A stretch of 31,753 nucleotides of DNA from Isotricha intestinalis (taxonomy: Eukaryota; Ciliophora; Litostomatea; Vestibuliferida; Isotrichidae). A program made the position numbers and the translations under genes. The notes under the pieces are model-generated. The model was not told where the DNA came from. It worked only from the letters and a program-made list of their open reading frames with translations, and ran no database searches. The stretch is taken from contig JAJJLU010003778.1 in the NCBI GenBank assembly GCA_023807065.1, positions 1 to 31,753 of the forward strand. Reading direction: 5' to 3'. This document shows positions 18,401 to 25,731 of this stretch, piece by piece (within the stretch, counting starts at the first letter, position 1; every line of letters starts with the position of its first letter).

Positions 18401-19842
18401 TTATAATGAAAAACTATGAGAATGATTATATGGTTAAACCTTTTTATATTATAAATTATAAAACAAATGTTTTTCAAAATTTTAATTATGATGCTGAACT
18501 TTCAACAAGTCATATTCAAATATATCAAATTCTTTTAAATTTTTACTCTTATGAAAAAAATTTAAAAAAAATAAGATACAGATTAGATGACTATTATAAT
18601 GATATATTAAAGAATTGTAAATTAATTTCTTTAATCTATCAATTAAATATTTTCATAATAAAACTAATTTTAATTCTGTTTCTTTATTTATACATTGTTA
18701 ATTTCAATTCAGTTGTATTAATGATTTTAAATTCAATTAAAGTAAAATTAAAAAATAATGATGAAACTTTTAATTTTAAAGAAATGTTTGAAAAAAAGAT
18801 AAACAATTTAGAAAAACTAATTCAAATATACACAGAAAATCCAGTAACAATTTTATTAAAATTAGAGGGTATATATCATAAATATAAAAGAAATATAAAA
18901 GAACAATATAGAAAAAAAAATAATGAAAAAGAAGAAGAAGAATATTCAAAATTAATAAAACAAGAAAGAAAAAAATATTTTTTTTCAATAAAAACCTTAA
19001 AAAAAAGTAAATATGACAATAAATATATATTATTTATAATATTTTTGATATTGTTATCAATAATATCATTTTTAATTCAAAATTACTATTTATTGAAGAC
19101 ATTTGATAATGCAATTACAGTTATTAATTTACTTAAAATAAGCGCTTCGACAGAAGCATCAGGGTATAAAACTATAATTTATTATCAATTTTTACTCTAT
19201 CTTAATCAAACAGAAGAAGAAATATCTAAAATTATAGGATATGAAAGTATTGATGCTGATATTCAAGATAAATATATTGAAATATTTAAGACAGAACAAA
19301 ACCAAAAAAAAGTATCTAATATATTAGTTTTTTTATCTGAAGTTGTTTCTCTTAATTGTGATGATTTTTATAATTTAGCTAATGATGATAGGTTAAATAA
19401 AATCAACATAAAATTTCCTGAAATTAAATTATATGATAATTTGTCATTTTATTGTAAAACTACTTATGCAATGGAAAGACATAAATCTGAAATTATTTTT
19501 CAAAATCAATTTGCTTTAATGATTGATGGAATTAAATCAATAGGAAATAAAGATTATAAAAGTATTATTAAATATCTTGAAAAAGATTATTTATATAAAT
19601 GTTGTTTATTTAACTTTTTTATTTATAGGCCTTTAAGAAGTATAGTTAATTTTAAAGTTATAAAAATTGGAACTCAAAATATAATAAAAAAATTTTATAA
19701 GTTACTTTATTTTAATTTGATTATTGATGGGACAACTGAAATTATAATCGTTTTAATCATAATCTCTATATTTATTATTGAAGTAGAAAATAATTACCAA
19801 AATATAGTAAAATTAAAAAAGATATTTCGAATTTGTAAATAA
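15472..19842 (+). CDS. Giant multi-membrane protein, TmcB/TmcC-like family
   Basis: 1456 residues. The first 310 contain about nine or ten hydrophobic helices. A Cys cluster HRKQCNICDMC at about residues 325-335 introduces a helical, soluble region to about residue 800. This is the layout I associate with TmcB/TmcC-type proteins, abundant in ciliates. A helix at about 807-830 (IIEILLLFIIIMMLIIGFIH) leads to a probable lumenal or extracellular domain. Next come a helix near 1070-1095, a Lys/Glu-rich cytoplasmic loop, a helix near 1185-1205, a second outside domain with EASGYK, and a last helix (IIIVLIIISIFII) 20 residues before TAA. No kinase, cyclase or phosphodiesterase domain is attached. 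A sensory or mechanical role is often guessed for the family; none is shown here. The start could instead be Met41. Confidence 0.7.
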   Translation: MKKINSFSFYFYHMHLYLIKSIFIHSILYIFESITILSQFMEIFNNHFNNKPDKSESIKVSIPLKFLKILNIRNKTITFIIFFSFILIFDVFYLLYDIIKWNSKIIGLIFINFYELFYFRLLFTFYISMICSLKDYYFCISLLIAFNHLSITINNFRYFHLYDYVPSFISLPYDNLSLIIDTCNTFAKILISLSLNGNGKISKYFYFLSFISYIATSLYLILIMIKKSYFLMNNIILSKIRLSMFFGITINLSFMLFYKSNKILSINFLYVIFYVFIASLIGTIIYDPFDLIIIRKNNNDSNAIYYLFAYYSDLQNRIKFQQALNFHRKQCNICDMCIKLQGNKSITEEENDREHNNDFFNKIYSGHNRYLNLLKFIMENYIEQKFKYISCSPQVFMNILHLYYINYMNDKNLQLNLEILYIILNEENKIQIDEQRILIKQLVLMNDFIFISRKILSQLKKIINKSFSDSPIQFENIIQLSISLKEISSNHFTNFLFNKKNINNGNNSFYLLSICSIFFEELFNEHISNNQIKIRDHFSQYEETINYLYHNNNNITLLLDVINFDLKVIRIGKDLIDYINCSFFVLFPKNLEQIQRKYLKDLLLSLIKVKKKTFEPSENNNFPEIKLIIISKSNYIIYYRLLKLKINFLYKEEISHQIVLNGEYIIDNNIIISNKSKTNKKENLIGFGDERYHYPSKVKTNFVSLKVFLSENNLDEKHLQLLFSINQERDQYNIYYYNSYKTRKSSIENYKHLKGSLTHQSLIEKYKRDEMSFASIDSPLSINSNVGNYSKKRKFDSNHESLSIGIFRIFQIIEILLLFIIIMMLIIGFIHQEKLQKQFESHYTKMTDFRLFYRKLYHTIASFLVLMCIAETPEKTTCINYMEEYSNRYYNNYPNHFINFTHLLQEENYLLANTIGDTLQTFQSSLNFINDKVINQILEEKFTFIQIVPNLKIKTINIIKNQISLNEGFELIVNCFIIMKNYENDYMVKPFYIINYKTNVFQNFNYDAELSTSHIQIYQILLNFYSYEKNLKKIRYRLDDYYNDILKNCKLISLIYQLNIFIIKLILILFLYLYIVNFNSVVLMILNSIKVKLKNNDETFNFKEMFEKKINNLEKLIQIYTENPVTILLKLEGIYHKYKRNIKEQYRKKNNEKEEEEYSKLIKQERKKYFFSIKTLKKSKYDNKYILFIIFLILLSIISFLIQNYYLLKTFDNAITVINLLKISASTEASGYKTIIYYQFLLYLNQTEEEISKIIGYESIDADIQDKYIEIFKTEQNQKKVSNILVFLSEVVSLNCDDFYNLANDDRLNKINIKFPEIKLYDNLSFYCKTTYAMERHKSEIIFQNQFALMIDGIKSIGNKDYKSIIKYLEKDYLYKCCLFNFFIYRPLRSIVNFKVIKIGTQNIIKKFYKLLYFNLIIDGTTEIIIVLIIISIFIIEVENNYQNIVKLKKIFRICK

Positions 19843-19957
19843 TAATATAAATGTAAATAAATGTAATAATATTTCACAAAAAATAATTATATTTGAAAAT
19901 TAATTCATAATAATATTAAAATATATATTAAAAATTATTTAAATATTGGAAAAAAAT

Positions 19958-20860
19958 TTACAAAAGTAATCTCATTGGAAGAAAACCTCCAAAAAATCCA
20001 TTATTATATATTTTCCTAGGTTTCATTTCAAACAAATCAAAATGATCAAAAACATTATAAATAGGATGATATCTTTTAACATAAGTAAATTCAGGTAATA
20101 ATTTTTTTTGTTCTGTTATAACTTTATTTTGACCGTTTTTAGTAATAGTTTTCTTTCCTTTTCCATCTACTAATTTTTCTTTTATTATTTCTTCTTCACC
20201 TTTTTCATTTCTAATAATTTGCTGAGTTTCATCTATTCTATGACCATTTTTATATATTGTAGTTTGAATATATGATTTAGAAAATCCTTTAATTGGTTTT
20301 TTAGAAACTTTATTATCTTCTTTTTCCTTTTTTTCATTTAAATTTGTTTTTTCACATAAATCAAAAAATTTTTGAATATTTGTTACTGGAATTTCATCCC
20401 ATTTACTTCTTTTCTTTTCACACATATTGAAAAATTCTGCTAAATTTGGTACTGAAAGTCTTTTTTCTTCTTCAAATTTTTCTTTTATTGATAAGTCTTT
20501 TAATATATTTGATATTTTAAATGGAAATTCAAAGAAATCATCAAATATTGAATTCATTTGAACTTTATTTTGTTTTTTATTTTGTTTTTTATTTTGTTTT
20601 TTGTTTTGTTTTTTGTTTTGTTTTTCATTTTGTTTTTCATTTGTTTTTTTATTTTCATTTTCAATTTCTTTTTCATTTTGTTTTTCATTTTGTTTTTCAT
20701 TTGATTTTTTATTTTCATTTTCAATTTCTTTTTCATTTTGATTTGTTTTTTTCTTTGAATCAGTGTTGATTTCATCTTCTATTATGATTTCTTTTTGTTC
20801 TTCACTGACTTTTGGTTTTGAGTCAGTATTAATTTCATTTTCAATTTGTTCACTTTTCAT
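19958..20860 (-). CDS. Protein with NEKQ/NKKQ repeat and conserved C-terminal half
   Basis: 300 residues from an ATG at 20860 to TAA at 19958. The first 100 are low complexity: two INTDSK-containing segments, then two copies of a 20-residue unit (EKEIENENKK[S/T]NEKQNEKQN), then five NKKQ/NKVQ units. The rest looks folded: FDDFFEFPFKISNILKDL, two similar motifs (VPNLAEFFNMCEKKRSKWDE and VTNIQKFFDLCEKTNLNE), then SKSYIQTTIYKNGHRIDET and KGEEEIIKEKLVDGKGKKT. That last beta-rich stretch resembles in style the Ser/Gly-to-NG region of DNAJB6 or MLF-type proteins, but I would not name it on that basis. It ends FFGGFLPMRLLL. It converges on the giant membrane gene across 115 bp. Confidence 0.7.
   Translation of the reverse strand: MKSEQIENEINTDSKPKVSEEQKEIIIEDEINTDSKKKTNQNEKEIENENKKSNEKQNEKQNEKEIENENKKTNEKQNEKQNKKQNKKQNKKQNKKQNKVQMNSIFDDFFEFPFKISNILKDLSIKEKFEEEKRLSVPNLAEFFNMCEKKRSKWDEIPVTNIQKFFDLCEKTNLNEKKEKEDNKVSKKPIKGFSKSYIQTTIYKNGHRIDETQQIIRNEKGEEEIIKEKLVDGKGKKTITKNGQNKVITEQKKLLPEFTYVKRYHPIYNVFDHFDLFEMKPRKIYNNGFFGGFLPMRLLL
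20555..20760. repeat. In-gene tandem repeat encoding NEKQ/NKKQ
   Basis: On the plus strand units of tttttcattttg and ttttttattttg/ttttttgttttg (12 nt, four codons) are reiterated, embedded in two copies of a 60-nt unit that begins with the tttcaatttctttttcattttg block. Unit length is a multiple of three, so copy-number change keeps the frame of the host gene. Confidence 0.75.
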
Positions 20861-21374
20861 TAGCTTTCTAATTTTTATTTATTAAAAAATTAACCATTTT
20901 CACATTATTTATATAAATGAAATATTCTATGTATTATAAAAAAATAAAAATAAAAACTGTAAATTTTTGAAAAAAGAATTTTATTAATTTAGTAAATTAA
21001 ATATAGGATTGTTCTTTAAAGGGAATTATGTGAAATTCTATTTTTTTTGATTAAGTTAAGGAGGGATTTTGAAGATAATATTCATAGAATAAAAAAAAAT
21101 TTAATCTAGAAGTTTCCATTTTCTCCCTATATTAAAAATAATTAATTAAATAATTAATTAATTAATAAATAAACTAATAATTAATAAATAAAAAATTAAT
21201 TAATTAATTTTTTTTATTAATCTATAATGAATTGATTATAATTGATTATTTTTATTTTTATCTGAATAAGAAATTTAAAAAAGATATTTTATTATCAAGA
21301 TAAATAAAAATGAGTTATATATATATGATATATGAATAAAAAAAGTTTTGAAAGAATAAAAATTTAAACTGTCA
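20861..21374. other. Spacer left of the 5S gene
   Basis: Non-coding by eye. It contains a run at 21139-21212 built almost only of attaatta-type units that can pair with itself (partial palindromes). It also holds the upstream region of the repeat-bearing gene. No gene is seen. Confidence 0.45.
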
Positions 21375-21378
21375 AAAA
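21374..21378 (-). terminator. RNA polymerase III T-tract
   Basis: The plus strand reads aaaaa here, i.e. TTTTT on the 5S sense strand directly at the 3' end of helix I. This is the expected Pol III termination signal. Confidence 0.6.
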
Positions 21379-21492
21379 TCGATATTCGGGGTTCGCCTTC
21401 GGTCACCCACAAGACTACTAACCGAACCTTAAGCCGCTTAACTTCGGAGGTCGGAAGGGATCCGGTGCGTTAGGCTTAGTATGATCGATTCT
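21375..21492 (-). rRNA. 5S ribosomal RNA
   Basis: An island of much higher G+C. Read leftwards it has the eukaryotic 5S core: CATACTAAG near the 5' end, CACCGGATCCCTTCCGACC, then TCCGAAGTTAAGCGGC (box A of the internal promoter), then GTGGGTGACCG (box C). The ends close helix I: AATCGAT at 21490-21484 pairs perfectly with ATCGATT at 21383-21377, extended by a G-U and an A-U pair. Length about 118 nt fits 5S; ends are accurate to about 3 nt. The transcript would run into TTTTT on its own strand, an RNA polymerase III stop. A single copy is seen, in the spacer between two leftward protein genes. Confidence 0.95.
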
Positions 21493-21764
21493 AATTGATA
21501 AACTTTTTAATTCATATATTAAGGGAATAAAAAACATAAATAATAAAAAACTTAGAGAACTAAAACCAAATAACCTAAACAAATCTTTCTTTCCCAATAA
21601 ATATCAATACAAAAATCATAAATATATTATATAATGAAAACAATTAATAAATTTTTATTTTAAAAAAAATCATAAATGAAAAAAAAATGATACCAAAAAG
21701 AAAATTTTTAATAGTTAAATCCTAATAAAAAGAAACTATTAAAAAAAACAAAAAAATAAAATCT
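21493..21764. other. Spacer right of the 5S gene
   Basis: AT-rich, 272 bp between the 5' end of the 5S gene and the stop codon of the VPS9 gene. No upstream promoter element for the 5S gene was recognised; type-1 Pol III genes use an internal control region, which is present. Confidence 0.4.
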
Positions 21765-23633
21765 TTATTTATTCAACATATTAGCCAAACTAACTCTAGA
21801 AGTCCTCAATTGATTATTCCTCTTAATAACTTCTTTAGTATCTCCTAATTCTTCAATATAAATAATAGTAGCTTCCAAAGTAGTATAATAATAACCAATC
21901 ATAGTTCCTTTTGTTGTTGCAGTAGTAAAATTTTTAATCATTTTTGCAAAAATAGAAATTTCAGGCATTAGACTTTTAATAATAATATATAGAAAAATAG
22001 TCATTAATTCATCTCCTTCAATACTCAAAAAATCTTTTTTAATATATTTTTCCATATCTTTCCAAAATACAGTACAACATTCAGTTATTTGATCACTTAT
22101 TGAAGCAATAATCATCATTTTTTCAAAAGGAGTTTTATATTTTTTTATTCCTCTTAATATATTTATAGCTGAAGAATAAGGAATTAAATTTTTATCATTT
22201 TCCATTGCATCTTCTATAAATTCATTTTTTTTTGCTAAAGTATCTCTTGTTATTGCATGTAATTTAGGGAAATTAAACTTTTTATTATTAAAGGAATTAA
22301 CTGTATATCTACTTGGCGATATTTCTGGTATAATATTATCTTTTTTTTTCTTTGTTGTATCTATATTATTTTCATCTTCTTCATTTTCATCTTCATATAA
22401 TATCGATTTCCCCATTTCATCTTCTTCTTTTATATCTCCTAAAGTTTGCCTTTTTTTATTTTCTATTTCTTTTGTTATTAATGTTAATTGCTCATTTATA
22501 TTTTCATTTTCTTCAATATTTACTTTTCCTTCTTCTAATTTTTTCTTTTCTCTTTCAATTCTTTTATCTTCTAATATTGATTGTTGTAATTTTAAAGTAC
22601 TATCATCTAAACAAAATTTAATTTGAATTCCTAAATCACTTGGTTTTACTTCTTTTAAATCTAATAATTTATCTTCTAAATTTTTTATTATATCACTCAT
22701 ACTCAATGAATATAAATCATATAATGTATCATATAATTTTCCAGTTTTGAAAGTTAGATTTGTTATTAAATTTATTAATTCATCTTTCTCTTGACTAAAT
22801 ATATTATAATCCATAACATTAACATAATATAATTTTAAAGCACATTGCATCTTAATTAAAAATTTCTGTAATTGTTTAGTAATAGTAGCTTCAAAATTTT
22901 TAATATCTTGTAAATAATTTTGTGATTGAGAAGGGTCTTTTTGCATTTCAGTTTCAAAACTTTTAATTTTATCTTTGATATAATTAGAAAAATATTTACA
23001 AAAATAATGAATAACTTTATTGATAGGATGATCTCTATTTTCATATATATGGTCTTTAAATACTTTTACATATTCTTTAACTATTATTCTTCCTTTTTTA
23101 TATTTTGCTTCTGGACTATCAGATAATAAATCATCTGTATCAATTTCAAGAAATGATCCTCCTAAATTTGAAGTTATACTTAATTCAGTATAATTTGTTA
23201 TATTCCCTTCTTTATCTTCTAACGAAAATATTTCTTCATCTTCATTTTCATTTTTTAAAATTTGAGGAAATGTTGATAAATAAAAATTTTGGTAAAAAAA
23301 TATTGATTGATATTTATATTGTGAGAAAAAATCATCTTTATCTAAATATTCTAATAAACGTGTTGCCCATGGTATTCCTTTATCACTTTTTCTTGAGAAA
23401 TAATCGTATAAGTATTCATACCATGTTAAATATTCGTATACTGGTTTTTGTTTATTTTGAGATGAAATAAATGATTTTTCTTCTAATGATAAAGCATAAT
23501 TATCATCATTTTCTTCATATTTTTTATAATTATTTCTTAAAATTTGATTTATGTTATTAAAATATCCTTGTTCTAATGGAGTTAATTTTACATCAGATTG
23601 GGTTTTAAATGGATCAAAAAATGAATTTCCCAT
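21765..23633 (-). CDS. VPS9-domain protein, probable Rab5-family guanine nucleotide exchange factor
   Basis: 622 residues from an ATG at 23633. The N-terminus MGNSFF has Gly2 but Phe6, so N-myristoylation is only possible. Residues 50-350 are helical with no named domain. An acidic, charged linker lies at about 350-435. The C-terminal VPS9 core is about 495-598: TPFEKMMIIASISDQI, then GDELMTIFLYIIIKSLMP, then TMIGYYYTTLEATIIYIEEL. By eye against Rabex-5, the catalytic Asp (Asp541), Tyr (Tyr581) and Thr (Thr584) positions are kept, while the usual Pro four residues after the Asp is Thr545. Family members load GTP on Rab5-like GTPases at early endosomes. The gene diverges from the syntaxin-16-like gene 143 bp away. 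Stop TAA. Confidence 0.82.
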   Translation of the reverse strand: MGNSFFDPFKTQSDVKLTPLEQGYFNNINQILRNNYKKYEENDDNYALSLEEKSFISSQNKQKPVYEYLTWYEYLYDYFSRKSDKGIPWATRLLEYLDKDDFFSQYKYQSIFFYQNFYLSTFPQILKNENEDEEIFSLEDKEGNITNYTELSITSNLGGSFLEIDTDDLLSDSPEAKYKKGRIIVKEYVKVFKDHIYENRDHPINKVIHYFCKYFSNYIKDKIKSFETEMQKDPSQSQNYLQDIKNFEATITKQLQKFLIKMQCALKLYYVNVMDYNIFSQEKDELINLITNLTFKTGKLYDTLYDLYSLSMSDIIKNLEDKLLDLKEVKPSDLGIQIKFCLDDSTLKLQQSILEDKRIEREKKKLEEGKVNIEENENINEQLTLITKEIENKKRQTLGDIKEEDEMGKSILYEDENEEDENNIDTTKKKKDNIIPEISPSRYTVNSFNNKKFNFPKLHAITRDTLAKKNEFIEDAMENDKNLIPYSSAINILRGIKKYKTPFEKMMIIASISDQITECCTVFWKDMEKYIKKDFLSIEGDELMTIFLYIIIKSLMPEISIFAKMIKNFTTATTKGTMIGYYYTTLEATIIYIEELGDTKEVIKRNNQLRTSRVSLANMLNK

Positions 23634-23776
23634 TTTGTGATTTATAAAAAATAAATTTTTATAAATAAATATTTAATTTTTTCTTTTTTTATTAAATATT
23701 AAATTTTCTTTATATTTTGAAAATGTATAAGAAGCAATCTAACCCTTCCTTAAATTCAAATCATAAAATAATATGT
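23634..23776. promoter_or_regulatory. Short divergent promoter region
   Basis: Only 143 bp separate the VPS9 start (23633, leftward) from the preferred syntaxin start (23777, rightward), so both promoters must share or overlap this stretch unless they reach into coding sequence. No specific element is identified. If the syntaxin gene starts at its upstream ATG (23723), the spacer shrinks to 89 bp. Confidence 0.4.
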
Positions 23777-24745
23777 ATGGGAGTAATAAGAAATCGTTAT
23801 ACAGAATTTTTAACATATAAAAAAAAAGAAGAATATAAAGAATCATCTACAAATAATCCTACAAAAGATTCAATATTAAATGATAATGGGAAAATAAGGT
23901 AAGAAAGAAATATATAATATAAAAAATAGCTTAATAAATCAAAGCAATATTTATATTGAATTAAGTGAAAAAAATTCATTTGGAAATAATTCAAATATAT
24001 ATTTAGATTTATTTAATTCAACAAATGTAATATATGAAGACTTAAAATCAAATTGTAAAATAAAAATTATATAACATAAAAAAATATAGTTACAAAACTT
24101 CAACAATTACAACAAAGAAGAATAATGCCTAAATTTGATGAAGAAGAAAATATTCAAATTGATAAAGAAATAAAAGAATTAATAACAAATATGACATTAA
24201 AAGTAAAAAGAGCAGAAGGAAATATTAAAAAATTATCAAAAATGAATTTACCTTCAGAAAGTGAAGAAGAAATAAAAAATAATATAAAAATAAATTTAGC
24301 AGAAAAAATAAAAAACTTTACACATGAATTTAAACAAAATGAGCAAAAATATGTTAAAAATTATAAAGAATTAGTAGGAGATATATCAGAAGATGATGAA
24401 AAAAATAAATTTAATTATTCTAAAAATTCAAATGAAGGTTTTTTAAACATTCATGCAGATAATCAATTACAAAGAAGAGATGAAGAAATTTCAACTTTAT
24501 TAAATTCTATTAATCAATTGGCAACAACTTTTCAAGATTTACAAGTTATTGTTCAAGAACAAGGAACTATTTTAGATAGAATTGATTATAATATTGATAC
24601 TACTGTTGATAATGTTGAAAAAGCCAATAAAAATTTAAAAGAAGCTAATAAAAAAATGAAAAGAAATTGCTTTAGAAATGCAACTATGATTTTACTTTCT
24701 GTTATTTTTGTTGAAAGTGTCATTTTGTTGTTTAGGTTTACTTAG
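23777..24745 (+). CDS. Syntaxin-16/Tlg2-like Qa-SNARE, three exons
   Basis: Exons 23777-23898, 23930-24054 and 24090-24745 join in frame to 300 residues. The start MGVIRNRYTEFLTYKK matches the N-peptide of Tlg2, syntaxin 16 and plant SYP4 (family pattern RxRTxLFxxYR), which binds the SM protein Vps45 from the extreme N-terminus. That favours 23777 over the in-frame ATG at 23723. A helical Habc-like region follows. The SNARE motif runs from RRDEEISTLLNSINQLATTF through VQEQGTILDRIDYNID, with the zero-layer Gln in EQG. A single C-terminal anchor (NATMILLSVIFVESVILLF) ends at TAG. Family role: fusion at the trans-Golgi network and endosomes. Both junctions have GTAA donors and TAG acceptors, and the intron sequences contain in-frame stops. 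Exon 2 is the least conserved part. Confidence 0.88.
23899..23929 (+). other. Intron 1 of the syntaxin-16-like gene, 31 nt
   Basis: Begins gtaagaaag and ends aaaaaatag. Removal joins ..ata ag|c tta.. in phase 2. Without splicing the frame stops at TAA 23900-23902, which lies inside the donor site. Confidence 0.85.
24055..24089 (+). other. Intron 2 of the syntaxin-16-like gene, 35 nt
   Basis: Begins gtaaaataa and ends aaatatag. Removal joins ..aat t|tt aca.. in phase 1 and restores the frame into the SNARE exon. The unspliced frame would meet TAA within the intron. Confidence 0.75.
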
Positions 24746-25731
24746 TTATTTTTTGAGATTAAAAAGATACTTATAATTATTTTTTAGTAGGTTTTTTTTA
24801 TTTGAATTTTTTATTTTTTATATTTTTTCTAAATTTTTAGGCTTTATTTATAATAGGAAATTGTATTTTTTCTTATATGATTTTTTTTCAAATACTTTGT
24901 ATATAAAATATAAAAAGATATTGTGTTTCATTAACATTAATATTTAAAATTCATAGTTTTTGATAAATGCTTCATTAACCGTTTCATAGATTACAAAAAT
25001 TAATTTATTATATTTTATATATACCTTTTCTAGTAAGAAAATCTTGAATTAAATTTAATAAATTAGTTTCAAAGTTAAGATAAAATTCATTTAATAATAA
25101 TAATTCATTGCCATTTTCATCACCTCCAATAAATATAATCACTTCAGGACTTATGTTTGAAATTCTGTTAAATGATAGATAGTCAATTTCATTATGAATA
25201 ACATTATTATCTATAGCATATTGAGATAATTTTTTTCAAATTCTAATTGTTTATTTTCATTATTTAATTCATATTCTTTTATATAATAATAGGTATATAT
25301 TTTTTTTTTCAATAATTATCTAATATTAGAATAAATTTAATAACTCAAACAATATCTTTTAGTTTATTTAGTGGAATTTCCATTTGATAATTATTTAATA
25401 AAAATTTAATAATCGCCCAACAATAATAATAATTAATTCAAAGTTTAAAAAGAAAATTTATAATAAATGAACTGGTAAGTAAAAAAAAATATTGTTTTTT
25501 AAATCCTAAAGTTAATTTATTTACTTGAAATTTCCAATGAATTTTTTTATTAATAAATATTATTCATTAAATTGGAAATAAACAAGAATAATATTAATCA
25601 AATAAATTTAAAAACAAAAAAAAAATTCTAATTTCAAAATTGTCAATATAAATAAATATATAATATCTATCTAAATAATCCTATACATTAAAGAAAAGAT
25701 TTAATATAATAGTTACATAATTTAATAATTA
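24746..25731. other. Convergent spacer, 986 bp, with a decayed gene
   Basis: Lies between the 3' ends of the syntaxin gene (+) and the anoctamin gene (-). The parts 24746-25007 and 25564-25731 look like ordinary AT-rich spacer. The middle holds the leftward coding-like region 25008-25563, annotated separately. Confidence 0.5.
25008..25563 (-). pseudogene. Decayed or recoded gene interrupted mainly by TGA
   Basis: Leftward reading gives about 180 codons of coherent sequence. Frame 1 (from about 25563) reads NKKIHWKFQVNKLTLGFKKQ, CWAIIKFLLNNYQMEIPLNK and IKFILILDNY, broken only by TGA at 25438-25440, 25345-25347 and 25309-25311. It then shifts at a 10-A run into KEYELNNENKQLEFEK, and shifts again at a 7-A run into a 75-codon open stretch (SPEVIIFIGGDENGNELLLL, LNLIQDFLTRKGIYKI) ending TAA at 25008-25010. 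Local G+C is gene-like. No TAA or TAG interrupts it before the end. Both frame changes are at homopolymers, where assembly errors are also common. I do not recognise the protein family. Confidence 0.5.

Noticed and set aside
17465..18988. Leftward open frames inside the giant membrane gene
   Set aside because: Antisense shadows of a single 1456-codon frame.
21139..21212. attaatta-rich palindromic tract as an origin or regulatory element
   Set aside because: Simple AT sequence of this kind is expected by composition; nothing specific supports a function.
22352..23470. Several rightward open frames inside the VPS9 gene
   Set aside because: All are antisense to a recognisable coding region and are hydrophobic shadows.
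23717..23902. Reading the first syntaxin exon as a separate 61-residue protein
   Set aside because: It would start at TTG and end in a TAA that lies inside a GTAAG donor; splicing joins it to a full syntaxin.
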